DNA from: Evernia prunastri
Taxonomy: Eukaryota > Ascomycota > Lecanoromycetes > Lecanorales > Parmeliaceae
Length of the DNA: 64,000 bases
NCBI GenBank assembly: GCA_003184365.1
Contig: NKYR01000037.1
Span: forward strand, 124,001-188,000
Direction: 5' to 3'
Under the pieces are notes generated by a model. It saw only the letters and a list, made by a program, of their open reading frames with translations. It was not told where the DNA came from and made no database searches. Shown one piece after another: positions 33,886-46,200 of the stretch (its first letter is position 1; the number at the start of each line of letters is the position of its first letter). Both the position numbers and the translations under genes were made by a program.

Positions 33886-35276
33886 ATGTCAATGGCATCA
33901 TTGGAGCCATTCGTGTCTCGCTTGTCAAGACATGAGAATCTTCAATACTTTTTTTACTGGACGCCGTGTACAGAAAGAGGTCCATCGGTTCGAACCTCCC
34001 ATGAACGGGCGGAGAGAGCGGGACCTCTCAGGCATCTGACAGTAGGCTGGCACGACTCATCGTCTGTAAAAACACTGAGTCGAATGCTTGCCCAACTCTT
34101 GAAGAAACTTTTCTGTCAAATGCAATTTCCAATGGCTCTGGATGGAGTTGGCTCTAGTATTGAGTATCAGTGACCATACTGGTTTTGAAGGCAAAAGGCC
34201 TCGTGAAGCTGCCATGTGTGGGCACTCTCAAGGGGATCCGAACGGTGCCGCAAACGAAGGGTGACCCTAGACCATTCTGCTTCTTCCACTGCATAGCCAG
34301 TGAATGAACTGGACGGAAAAAATCTTGGAAGATCTAAGATCGCTCAATGTTATATTCCGAGACCGTTCTCACGAACAGATACAAATGCGGAGCCTCATAA
34401 AGGTGGTAGGTTTTGGCTTCAGACGCGCTACTCAAATCAGTGATCAACTTCAAGACATGGTTACCCTGGTACAAGGTCCCCCTGGGACAGGCAAAACTAG
34501 CCTGATCTCGGCATTGGTACTGAATTATATGGTGAATCAGCAGCCTTGGCTTCTCACTGCGGAGACCCATTATGCTGTGAAGGTCTGTGCCGATCGCATC
34601 GCAAGAGATCTACGAGCGAGAAATCTAGCCGAAGATAGTATCTTTCTTTTCCAACGGGCAAGTATAGAGCGCGCCCAGTATTGTGATCTTTATTGACGAG
34701 GGTGGCATCATCGCCTCTTCATCCGATCGCCTGATCGATATTTCGATCCTCTTATCGAACTCGTCAGACACTTCTTTATAAATAAACGCATCATTTAGAA
34801 TCTAAGCGATTCTCACTGAACACTTATATTGTCTAACGAATATCGCTTCGTCGAGATGATCGTTATATGCTACTTAGAGAGGTCAAAGTTGTTGAAGATT
34901 TTAATTTGATTCAATATCAGCTCGAAAATTTTCGTAATGACGAATCTATTATAAACGATTACAAGGATGAATTCAAGAAGATTTGCAAGGAGTTTGATCG
35001 TCTATGGGAAGATGTCTATAAATACTATATACTGCATTACGCGCGAGGGACTCTGATCACTGCAGCAACGGCAGTCATTAAGTATCTACGATAATATAAA
35101 CCGATATATGTCATAGTCGATGAGGCCTTCAAACTCACGGAGTACCAAACCGTTGCGGTGCTTTCGAGATTCTATGGACGTCTCAGCAAGGTGGTCCTTG
35201 TCGGAGACGACAAGCAAGGGAATGACGAGACGGGGAAACAGCGACGGGTGATGTTTGCGCTGACGGATCAAACAAG
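33886..35276 (+). pseudogene. Superfamily 1 (UPF1/AAA_11-like) helicase pseudogene
   Basis: A frame at 34304-34696 contains the Walker A box GPPGTGKTSLISALVLNYM in the context VTLVQGPPGTGKT, typical of UPF1-like SF1 helicases, and stops at 34,694. A second frame, 34855-35276, reads LENFRNDESIINDYKDEF, then ARGTLITAATAVIKYLR. It crosses an in-frame TAA at 35,092-35,094 and continues as IYVIVDEAFKLTEYQTVAVL and LSKVVLVGDDKQ, which correspond to motifs Ia/II (DEA) and III (GD.KQ). The C-terminal RecA domain is not recognisable. The 33886-34173 frame (PFVSRLSRHENLQYFFYWTP) may be the upstream part. Stops and frameshifts between motifs show that it is broken. It lies in a repeat-rich field, so it may come from a mobile element or an accessory helicase. 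Confidence 0.65.
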
Positions 35277-35280
35277 ATGA

Positions 35281-38200
35281 CCAGTATTACGCCCTCAATG
35301 TCTGCTTTCGTCCTGGCAGGTATCTTTTGACCGCCAGAATGGACGACTTCCTGACATCCTCATTCCTGTCGCGCTTTAAGGATTCAGATATTTTTCCTCT
35401 TCTAGCGCTGCGGAGCTGTGTCAGTGCAATTGGGGGGCAAACCCACGACCGTTAAGCCAGGAAGAAGAGACAAGGATTCGCTGGATCAGCAAAGAGGCGC
35501 GGCGACACGACAATGATGAGTCTGAGACAACACTGGCAACTACCGCTCGAATGGACAGAACGATGACAAACTAGGAGACTGAAGGAATTAGTGGTGGCTA
35601 CGATAAGAGTCGAAAAGGAAGGATAGCGATAACAAAAAGAAAGTCTAGAGGATTCGAAGGAAGGGTGCGGGGAAGATTAGATGGGAAGAGGGCGGTGCCA
35701 ACCAGGAATCGGGTTCTGGAGAACAGGATGGCAACAAATAAGGTTTTGAGGAGACGATGATGACAGCATCGGGTCTTAAAGATGGCCCATTCCTGAGCTT
35801 ACAGCGCCCGTCGGGGCGGCGAGCCCTTCGAAGGGCTTGGGGGGAGACTAATAATGGACGGCAGATTGCACAACGTCAGTCCACTAAGTTCGGAGTCGAC
35901 TTTATATTCTGATCGAGGGTGGAATTCAACTTGTAAAAGATGGTGAAAGATAGTCGGCGGGTGCAAGAGGCCCGTCCCGGCGCCGCCGCGTTCAGCGCTG
36001 GGTTTTGGGCCGGGAGGAGGAGGCTTCTGGGGGCCGGAGAGTCCTCTGCGGGTAGGTCTGCGGGTTGGGGGGGGGGGGGAGAGAAGAGGGGAAGAGGGTG
36101 GGAAAAGTGGGGGGAGGCGATTCTATGACTGTTTAGTCTAGCTCGACTGAATGAGCAGGTGTTGCACTGGAAGTCTTTGCTTTGCAGACGCCTGCAACAA
36201 CAATCTCGTCACCAAGGATGGGGCCCGATTCGCCTGTCAAGGAGGAGAGCTCGCCTGCCAAAGGTACAGAGAATGAGCCGATCGATGCTAACATGCTCAA
36301 GAACATACTTCAACACGATCAAGAGTCAGACCGCAGACTGAGATCTCGCTTCGAACGGGGATAACCAGAACTACTTTCCAGACGCGGTTTCTCGTTGGCA
36401 AAAGTGAGCTGATCATAGAAAAAAAAAAAGGCCGCGGCTCCAGGTTGACCGGATTAATCTCATGCTCAAAGCTCACTGAGCGCTCCTCGGGACCTCCTGA
36501 GTCGTGGTTGAGACATCTTCAAGAATGAAATGTGCGCGAGATGCGGAACTGGCCGCAGTGTGTGACAGAAACTCTTACCGATGTCCATATGATTGTCTTC
36601 AATGTTAGGATCGCAACTTCACTGTTCATTCACGGACTTTGTGTTTTAGATGAGGCAAATTACGCAGATCGTTGTAATAGTGCGGAAATCTCGCTGGAGG
36701 ACACCAGAAATTGAAGCGACCGTAATGATCTCCCCTATAGGAGATCCATAGGACGTTATCAGGACATTGGGCGACCGAACGGATCTTGCCGCTATTTTCG
36801 GTAACGTATGGAGATTGAGGGTCGTAATGTATTTCAGCAACTTCATCAAGCAGCATCTGAGGCTGCTACGCGAGACAGACGCTCAAAGTCCATCGCCAGA
36901 AGCCTCTCTACCACAAAGGCGAGAATTAGATCTCTAGATTCTTATCGCGTCTAATAAGAAATTTCCCAATCGTGTCGTTATGGCCTTTGATGTTTTCTTT
37001 TTTCCCCTCAAAAAGATCATGATTGATTAACACCCCGGCCGTTATGTAGGGGGCTCGTCAGAGAATACAAGAAAACCGAGATCGTAGGGGCCATACCATC
37101 GATTAGCGCAGATTATTTTCCTTTAACATGAGTCGCTGGAGGTGTCAGGAGACCAAGCGACCGTAGGAACACTGCCATTGATCTAGGCAACGTGTGTAAA
37201 TTAAAGACTCTATCCAATTGATTGATGTGTGGCATGACGTCGAGCGATCATAGCTGCCCCAGTAGTGAGTGACTGGACCGTGTAGTATGCCTAGCAAGGA
37301 CAGATTTATATGACGGACTAGGTAGGGGTTTTCAACAACAATCATTATTGATGCGGCCTAGGAAGTGTTAAATTTTGCCCCAAGTAGAGTAAGTTTTCAA
37401 TCTAACAATTCCATCTACGCCCCCATGACAACTGATTCCGAATACCTCTGAAATCTTGATTCGGCCATTGACCATTCGGAGGGTGCAGATAAAACAGCAA
37501 GAGACCTCGTCCCAACCGCAAACGCCAAGCAAATGGAACGCCGACTTCAAAGCCACGGTGCGCAGGCGCTCATACTCGAGCATTTTTTGCTAGCTATGAA
37601 GCCAAAAGATGACATGTAATTACATCACGTTAAAGAACTCTTTCTAACCCTCAAGGCCAAACAGATAGTACATCCATAGTGATGAGAAAGACGCTGTCCT
37701 AGTTCGACAGCCAAACCAGTTATACAACTCGGAGTTTGAAAAGACTCAGTTCTAGCGAAAGAGCCGAGCAGGTGGTGCACGAAATACAAAGGACATAGTC
37801 TTAAACAAGTGACGAATAACAAGCGGCTTCGAAGTCGTAGATTTCAACCCAGCAGAATTGCCAGATGATTAGAAGGGCAGGGTAGAGTAAGATAGGTGGT
37901 GTACGTGCATCGAAATTTCAGTAGCCATACATCCGTCCCTAAACCTGAGACACACTGCAGTAGTCTAGTCGTATATCAATGGTTGTTGAGACCAATACCA
38001 AAGACACGGTCTATTGAGCAATTTTCATGCTCAGACATGAGAGACAACCAAGATGGCACACCAAGCTTGTCATCATGTGACTCGGCAGGCAATCACGTGC
38101 TTTAGCGCTGGTAGAGTAAGCGCTCCCTTTGTTCAAGGCTGCCTCTCACCAACCGTTTGATGCGACCTTACTTCTCTGTTACGACATTGATTAAGATACC

Positions 38201-38901
38201 AAATATAGAGTATCTGAAATACACGCTCCAAATCTGCAGAGCGCTTGATCTGACAATGTCTCATCAAGAGTACCTGGACGGGAATGATGGTTGCCAGTCG
38301 CGCACTTTGTGCCACAGTGAATTGGCCACTCATCCTCTCCATCACCCCTCGTGCCCCTCTAAAGACTCATTGCTCACAAACCAGTACGCGCCTGCCCCAG
38401 AAGCACACAACGCTTTGCGCGGATTGTAAAACAACATGGCCGTGCTCATACTTCCCCGTTGATAATTGATAGGCGTTTACCGATTACGGATGTCAATCAA
38501 GAATAGAAGTTTCCGTGGCGGATGAGATTTGCTGGCGTTAAGTCATGTGCAACTAGACCCAAGCTCCCGAAAAGAAGTATATCTTCTCTTGATATGTTTT
38601 CTTCTTCTTCTTTTCTTCACAAACAGACATCTTGATACTTTTCGCTTTTATCTACTACTTTCTCTTCGACATCAGCAGGTCTGATATTATTTTACTCATC
38701 TGTACATACGCAGACCCTCTTCGCTCTACCTCTTTAGTTCTATACGTTCTCTTCAACATCAGCCGGCCTGACAAACAGTTCCATCCGGATATACACGAAA
38801 GTCTATTGCCATTTCGTTACACGGACACATTCATTATTAGCTTGTCCCCTACCTCGTAAATACAATTATCACTACATAGCAGATCTTTATCAACTATCAT
38901 T
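35281..38901. other. Gene-poor region upstream of the Kex2-repeat gene
   Basis: There is a G-rich stretch around 36,060-36,115, including a run of about 13 G. A short plus-strand frame at 36,182-36,364 (DSPVKEESSPAKGTENEPID, then LKNILQHDQESDRRLRSRF) looks like a coding remnant. Nothing else can be supported. The last 300 bases, C/T-rich with a near-duplicate TTCTCTTC-(G/A)-ACATCAGC element at about 38,660 and 38,749, are the likely promoter of the gene at 38,902. Confidence 0.45.
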
Positions 38902-39707
38902 ATGCGCTTCTTTCTCGTCCTCCTCGCGATCTCCACACTTGCTGCGGCCGGACCAATCCCATCCTTCTCGAATGCTGCTTTGGAAACCCGCACTTCGCCC
39001 TCCGTAAGTCCAATACATCCAGGGGGAGAAACAAATGCTGACTCCAAGATCTGATAGGTACCAGCTAACTACACACTCGGGTCCGATCCTATCGCTGCCT
39101 TGACTAATTTGAAGGCGGTCTACGACAGTCTCAATCCCGAGCCAAGCAGCAACTTGAAAGTCAAGCGCGATTTCTGGCATTGGCTTAAGGAGACATTTGA
39201 ATCTCCCGGCTTGAAAGCTAGATCACCCGTCCCCACTTCTGTCAGTCGTTCTCTTTCTGTTAGAGACAACCGCTAAGACGATGCATTTACAGACGTCAGC
39301 GAATAAAACGCTCGATTCCGATCCTATCTCAGCCTTAACAAGATTGAAAGCCATCTATGACAGCCTCAACGAGAAGCGCATGGAGAGCGACGTCAAAGTG
39401 AAGCGCGATTTCTGGCAGTGGCTTAAAGATACCTTTGAGGCTCCTGGCATGAAGGCCAGGTCTGCTGCCCCTTATCTCCGTGAGTCCTGTTTCATACGAG
39501 AAAAGAACATCTCTGACGCGAAATCTCTCTCAGACACCAGACAACAGCACATCTGATTCTGATACCGTCGCGACTTTAACTCATTTGAAAGCTATCTATG
39601 ACAGCCTGAACGCGAAACGTACGGAGGGGGGGCTCAAAGCCAAGCGCGGTTTCTGGCAATGGCTAGAGGACCACACCTACTGTGAGATCGGCATCCCCTG
39701 TGAATAA
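38902..39707 (+). CDS. Secreted Kex2-type repeat protein: three exon-encoded repeats, each with a W-rich peptide
   Basis: Four exons: 38902-39003, 39058-39240, 39293-39479 and 39541-39707, with GTAAGT, GTCAGT and GTGAGT donors and phases 0, 0 and 1. The product is 212 residues. Exon 1 is a signal peptide (MRFFLVLLAISTLAAAG) plus a short spacer. Exons 2, 3 and 4 each encode one repeat of ~55-62 residues with the shared plan SDPIxALTxLKAxYDSLN, a variable linker, K-x-K-R, FWxWL. The KR pairs are at residues 70-71, 132-133 and 192-193, each followed by D/G-FWxWL. Repeats 1 and 2 continue as KETFESPGLKAR and KDTFEAPGMKAR. Repeat 3 instead ends the protein with EDHTYCEIGIPCE, bearing two cysteines. 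Extra KR pairs lie at 123-124 and 183-184. Signal peptide, tandem repeats and dibasic sites match the architecture of fungal Kex2-processed repeat proteins (repellents, pheromone precursors, dikaritin RiPP precursors). The peptide itself is not one I recognise. No tailoring enzyme gene is seen nearby. Biological role unknown. Confidence 0.82.
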
Positions 39708-41390
39708 GCAGTCTCTTCATCCGATGAGTGCAATGATAAGCAAGGACCAGAGCATGCGGCGATTACTTCTGTAAATAGCAAATTGACAGCCTGACAATGA
39801 TATCCACATTCGCGACCAGAATCGCCCGAGCACTTGAAACCTCTGGAATTTGTATAGCGTTTGGAAAGAATTCATGCAGAAGAGTAAAGCAGAGCTTCTG
39901 GGGACCCTTCAGGGACCCAAAAAGCTCGTAAATAATGCAGCGGGAGATTCCTACGCCTGATAGCGTCTATTATATCTGGCTCCCAGCTGTCAGGCCGCAG
40001 TATACTCATATGGAGACCGATTTTCCGTTTGGCGAATGTCGATCACCGCTTAATTGCCACCTTTTCGCAGTAGTTAGAGTGAAGATGTTTCTTAAGTTCA
40101 TTCGCCACAGAGTGACTATTCGTTAAGGATTCCCCATTCACGCAGTTCAGAAGAACGCTAACGAACACCACAAAGTCTTGCGCTTAAACATCCGTCTATG
40201 ATTCAAGCCACCGGATCTCGCAACTATCTGCCACTCTTCTCCCCTCAGAGCGCGGCGCAGATCACAGCTACTTTTACTACACCTCTCCGACGCAGCCTTC
40301 ACAGGGTCGGGTTTACATCCGGAAGTTTTACGCGCTGGGTCAAGGTAAAAACTAGTGGCGGCTAATGATTATGTTCAAGTTGCTGAGAAGGGTACAGGAC
40401 GACGATTGGCGGGAACATGTTAGTTAATTTAGATCGTTGCAAAAAGAACCAGACATGGTACGATCGCTATTGTCACTTTCTTACGCCAATACTGTTGTCT
40501 CTAGCTCGTCAAACCAGAGTTTCAATTTACAGCTTTACTCAAATAACATCTCATCCAACATCCATCTCTACGCCAAAATATATCTTACCCTTCGCGCTAT
40601 CCCACCCTCTTGCCACATAAAAGTCGCATTGCTTCTCTTTTACTGCTTCTTCGAAGACGCTGCACCCTTAAAAATATATATTGAGCAAGAAGTCAGATAA
40701 AACGTCCGCAACGCACTTCTACGGAATTCACGGACTGTTTAACGGTGAATTTGGCGGCTCTCTCGCCATAAAGCATTTATGGTTGGGAGGATTCTGAATA
40801 CTTCTCCATAACTTCAACACGTGCTTCTAGTGTCTACTCCCTACGCTCACTTTTACCTGCTGTGATCTCTTGAATGTGAATTATATGCAAAGGACACAGT
40901 GATAATTTCTGGCCTTACTAGATGCAGGAACTACGACGACCCCCTCTGTTTACAAATCTATCCCCCCACAACGAGGCTCGGCTTGCTGCTGATCTCTAGT
41001 TCGCTTTCATTGATTCAAATAAAATTCCTATCTGACTCGAAGCTCATGTGGCGGCGAAAAGCCGTGATGATAAGTCGGTCCACATGACCCAGAAATTTGC
41101 TCAGAAAGCCGACGTGATTCTCCGAATCAGTATGATTTTGGAGAAGCTCCATTATCCTGCTACCACGGGTGCCGTAGCCATTGTCCAGAAGTGTTACTAA
41201 TTACGGACTGAGCTTCAATGGCAGCCACTTGAAAGTGGCACTTGCGTCCTGAAGAAACTTACTATTGAGATAGCAGCCACGAAAACCTGTTGATGATCCA
41301 TCACAGTCATCTTTACTTTGTTTGTTAGAAGAGAAAAGAAAGAAGAGCTCAGCAATAATAGCAAAAAATAGCACATAAAGGTCTCTTCAA
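39708..41390. other. Gene-poor region downstream of the Kex2-repeat gene
   Basis: 3' flank of the repeat gene. Only short frames are present and none could be assembled into a gene. No UstY/DUF3328, oxidase, methyltransferase or transporter coding sequence is visible. Confidence 0.45.
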
Positions 41391-41446
41391 ATGAGAAGCC
41401 CTCTCTTCTCCAGACAAGAACCCATGATCATAAGTCGGACATCGAC

Positions 41447-42039
41447 TTGCCGCCTCGCTCTTCTCCTTCACTCTCTTCTAATGAGATTCGTTGCCTCTAT
41501 CGACATGAAAAAATTGATATTCTTCTCCTCAATTCCTCTGTTTTTACCAGTAACGAAGTCACAGTGTTTGCATATACAGAACAAGGATGTGGTAAAAGGT
41601 ACGCACGGATGCGAATTATAACCCGACACATCAAGCAAAAGCACTCAGAAATGGACGAAGTCACCGTGTTTGCATGCAGGTCAACAAGAAGAGGAGAGCT
41701 GATCGGAGTCCCGTCGACAACACCGCGAGGGACCCACAGGTATTCTCTTATGTCCACACACACTCAAACGAGAACAGTGAATCCAGGTACACCACGACTG
41801 ACGAAATTTTACGTAAAAAGAGAAATATAACACCAAGAACAATGAGATTCATTAATTGGTGGATGGAGCGATCGCTGCATACTACAATACTGACATCGCT
41901 AGGGCTACACCCAGATCTTAGGACTAGATTAGAAACAAAAGCGGTTAATTGGCGTTCTCGGTCACACCAAAACGGAAGTCGTCTTTGCAATTGCGATGGG
42001 GATAGGCCTTGTTTGACGGGCGAGGGATGCAGGCGATGA
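41447..42039 (+). pseudogene. C2H2 zinc-finger gene relic
   Basis: A plus-strand frame reads VTVFAYTEQGCGKRYARMR, then IITRHIKQKHSEMDE. This fits a C2H2 finger with spacing C-x4-C-x12-H-x4-H, except that the first ligand is Tyr (TAT at 41,573-41,575), one G-to-A step from a Cys codon. Past position ~41,674 the protein-like sequence continues in another frame (QVNKKRRADRSPVDNTARDP), joined either by a GT-AG intron or a frameshift. No good start exon is seen. The lost ligand and frame change argue for a pseudogene. Confidence 0.5.
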
Positions 42040-42884
42040 ATGTCTGCCAAACAGGGTACAGTAAAGACACTTTGGTCCAGCAGAAGAGGAAATGCTCAAG
42101 AATGCTCAAGTCGGCAATTGATACCTGATGAGAAGAAAGCCAGGACTATCAAGTTTCTGGGAAGCTCCCATCTATCGTTACTGAAGTCTCTCGTCATGGC
42201 TCGAGAAGTTTGTATGCTCCGGAACGACGATGTAAGGCCTCGTACACATGATAAGAAACTCGAATACTAACTTTCAATGAGAGTAAAACTAATCACGAGG
42301 ATATCGAGAACAATCTTACTTACGCCGCCGAGGAGACAGTCATAAATTGTGTAAGTGATAGTTCCTTTCTATTCGCGGGCAGTAAGTCACAATATTGACA
42401 CTTTGATGAGGCTATAGGACACGTCAGAGGTTCAGCTTCAGACATGACTAAAGATTCTTCAACAAAAGCCCGCCCATAGAAAGCATGAAAACCGGAGACA
42501 CAGATTGCGAGTACTATAAAAGCGTGGTGCGCTCTATCGGTCACGGATACGCTTAACGCCACGAAGGAAGAGCTAATACACCACAGAAATGTATCTTTCC
42601 CAAAGTTACCTCAACAGATAAAGTCCATCTGATCTCAAGCTTCACCTTTCTTCATATGTCCGATAGCTCAGAAAGTCATTAACTAGTAAAGTCTCTACAG
42701 TGGCTAATCATATCCTTCCGACCAACGTTTTCCCATAATGCTGGACGATTGCAAATGGTGTTGGTGGTAGCCGGACGACATAGCAGAAATCGAGACCTAT
42801 TCGTAGGACGGCGCCAACAGGGAGAGATATGCTCCTCCACAGGACTGGGATTGATATCAGGAGGACGCCCGGTTGGGCTTTTGG

Positions 42885-43286
42885 AAGTGATTGGGCAACC
42901 AATGCCATGTCGAATCGGGCAAGAGACTTCTGGCAAATCTGCCGATTTTTGGAGGCAACCAGACCATAGCTGGGATCAACACTTGGCAGATCAAGCCACG
43001 TAAGAAAGAACCCAGCGACTTTGAGATACGGCAAATCCTAGTTGATCCCGGTGCGACGCTCAATCTAACCCCACTCCGCATGATCCAGAAGATGAGCTGC
43101 ATCAGGTACAAAGACCACACAATGATCATCAAAGTCGCCAATGGAGCTTATCAGAAGCTCTTGGGCCACACCCCATTCATGATCGAAGTTGCAGGTGTAA
43201 GGAAAGTCATTGATGCGTTCATTGTCCCTGGAGACACAACCTACAGCCTCATTCTCGGAGAATATTTTCCGAGAGAAATGCGCTAA
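42885..43286 (+). mobile_element. LTR-retroelement relic: gag end and aspartic protease-like domain
   Basis: One frame reads NRARDFWQICRFLEA (gag-like, shared with the copy near 49.1 kb). The overlapping frame, open to 43,286, reads EIRQILVDPGATLNLTPLRM, then IKVANGAYQKLLGHTPFMIE and DTTYSLILGEYF. The D-x-G-A-x-x-N start, the middle G-H-x-P-F-x-I segment and the closing LILG match a retropepsin-like aspartic protease of Gypsy-type elements, with DSGA/DGGA altered to DPGA. Reverse transcriptase and LTRs are not seen. The element is fragmentary. Confidence 0.55.
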
Positions 43287-46200
43287 AAATATATTTCTCA
43301 CCACGCCGTCTGATGTACCAGATGGCCAGAGACAACCAGATGCAGAAGGCTTTTTCAACGAAGTCATCACTACATTTTTACCTAAATCCGATCTACGTCA
43401 TTGATGACTCGAGATCCTCTCCGAAGTCACATCGTGCGCCTTGCGTATGATTAGTCTTTTTGTTTTTCAGGAACAGTGAACCCTTACCATCTTTATGACA
43501 CGAAGCTTCACATGAGCTTGAGAGCATATAGTGATGATGTCACTTCCGACAGCCCCAATGCTGGTATTGTCTTCATTGCGGCCAAGTTTAAGATTCAACC
43601 CTTTATGAGTATCCCTCGCTAGACTTTCCGTCTGCGAATCAGAACTACAAATGGACAGGCCGGTGAAGGCCAACGAAAGGCTTTCATAACGAACAAATAC
43701 TTCTTAATGAAGGTCTTCGGCCTTCGCATATATGTAGAGCAGCTGGCACGCTCACAATTCAAGGGTCGCGCTTGAGGAATCTGCATCGGCTCACTGCAAA
43801 ATTCGGATTCCGTGGCTGGAATCAATCAGCCGATTGCCAAATGCCATCGAGTACCTTGTCGATCTGCTTTGACTGCACTCAAGTCGTGATCTTTATTACT
43901 GACCCATTGAGAACGCAAGAAGAGCACATCTGCTGTAATCCTCTCTCATCCTTGTGTCGAGGTTCATTTCTCACCTTGAGCGCCTTTCAGCCGCTCTGCA
44001 AGACGCGAAAGACCAAGAGAGCTGAGTGTCCAACCGACCCAAAACCTATAAATAAGTCTTTCAACGGCCTTATAGAACCAGACAGAATACTGAATTATTG
44101 AGTCAAGAAAATTTTCGCTACTGATGGGGGAGTTTTGGCCCTAGACCCCAGCTCAAATGCGACTGTTCGTTGCCTCGAGCCCACTATAAAACCTTCATCA
44201 CATACTCTCATGCATCACCTCATACAGATATAAAGCTAAGTTCTACACACCGTGCTTACATTTCGCACTCATCCCGCCCGCAAATATCCCTCAGATGTTG
44301 AAGAGTGTCATCAATTGACTTTAAAGTCCATCAAGCCTAAAAGTGTTTAGACATCTACATCTACCAGTTTAGATATGGCCAAGCATGACGTCCGGAATGG
44401 TGTCGGCGATAGAGCTTTGATGGAGCAATTGTTAGATTGTTGTCGTTCTTTCTGGAACCTGGACCACGCTGACCAGTAATCGCACGGGTCCAATACAGTT
44501 TTTCGTATTCTCCATATCCCGGCTTGACATCCAAAATCCTCTGGTACTCTTACAAGAGTCGTCGTAGTTCACGGTGTGGACATCCGAAACCAGACACAGG
44601 GAACCAGACCTATTCGAAGAACATTTGAGGCAAGTATCTCTGCGATGTTGTGGCTTTCGCGGTTAGCTGCAAAATAGTGACGCAGCTCATGACTTCGGAT
44701 ATATACATTGTGCTGAAGAGTTGGAAGCAAAAGCGATAACACTTACGGAACCTAACCGTGTGCACAGCGCAAACGTATATCTCAGATATTGAGGCCGGAA
44801 CGACCCCGTCGATAAGTTGTACAATGCCGCCATCGCTTGAGTCTCCGATTCACATAATCTCTCATCAAGAACGATAGAAACAACAGGTGACGCTACCATT
44901 CATATCCCTCTCAGAAGACGAATTGACCAAAATGCCTGAAAGTTGCTCTGGCCCGTCCACACGAGCATCAGTCTCTCAAGCAATGAATTCGAACTTTGCT
45001 CTGTGAAAGCTAGCAGATGGCCACGGGTCCGATAATCTAGACTACATGTCCTACAAGCTCTACGATCCCACGATGGAGGATGTGCATTACCTTCTTCAAA
45101 ACGTTGCTAAAGAAATGTTCGATGGACCGGAGACCTCAACGGTCTTACCCAGGCGTATAAAGCTATCAGACTCCAGCATGGGACTTATTGTCGCCCTTGA
45201 AGTCACCGTGCAAAAATTATCGTCTACCGCCTTACGTTTTGCTTCTAGTCTTTTTGGGGTTCCTCAAGTTTTGATGCCGCCTACTGTGTCCTAGTTCAAA
45301 GGATTTCCTACCGAGTGCAAAAAGCGGTGGGCCGTGCATATCCTCGTCTTGAGGAACCTGTGCGTCCAGCTTCGAACGCCGACGACGATAACTTCGGTGC
45401 TCTGGGGCCTTTTAGAGTGGATTGGCCGTGGCATAAATAACGCAGCAGAAAGATATAGGTTGCTGTTCACTTTTCTTCTATCATTGTTCATCGGCCCAGA
45501 TACTTGCGGTGATAAGATGGTTGACAATCGGTCATACTTTGATTTACACGTTACTTGCGCAGATATCAGTGCATCATGAACATCAGAACGATCACTGGTC
45601 CGTGATTCGCATTGACTCCAAGCTTTGCAAGCTCATTCTTTGACTGCCGCAATGGATCATGCTACCAGGCATAGATTTGAAGAATGCAGAGGATACACAT
45701 ATATCTCATTGGGTCACATACAACATTACCGGCCACGACTATCTTGCTTATATTTGCATCCTCCTTTCTAGCTTGCTAACGCTCAAACTTCACTGACCAA
45801 ACCTTCGATCCATCGCCCAAATCTACACTGTCAACGTGGGAATGGTCGCTTCCAGCTTTGCGTCCGCTTGCGCCCTCGCCTCGTGAGCGCTTTTCCAAAC
45901 GATTTCTTCCCCAACGCGTGTGCAGACTGCCCGCCAACGTCCTCAACTTCGTGCTCATTGGGTGTGTTCTCCTTCTCGTTGTTTGTTCGCAACGAGCGCT
46001 GACTGAGTTTGCTTCAAGGCACAACCTACATCCCTCGGCGCGGTTCTCGAGGTGTGTCCGCCGCAGAGCTCCTCCTGTCGGTCGTGCGCCTATCATGCAC
46101 AAGACGGGGATGCCACTGCCTCGCGCCAACTACGATGACGTTGACTCCATTCGAGAAGTTGCGGAAAGCTTGCGGGGCCTGGCCATGTCATTGGAGAATC

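Noticed and set aside
38902..39707. Three separate small secreted genes instead of one
   Set aside because: Only the first segment has a signal peptide and start; the splice sites and phases join all exons into one frame.
38902..41390. A complete RiPP (ustiloxin-type) biosynthetic cluster
   Set aside because: No UstY/DUF3328, tyrosinase, P450, methyltransferase or transporter gene could be found next to the repeat precursor within the window.
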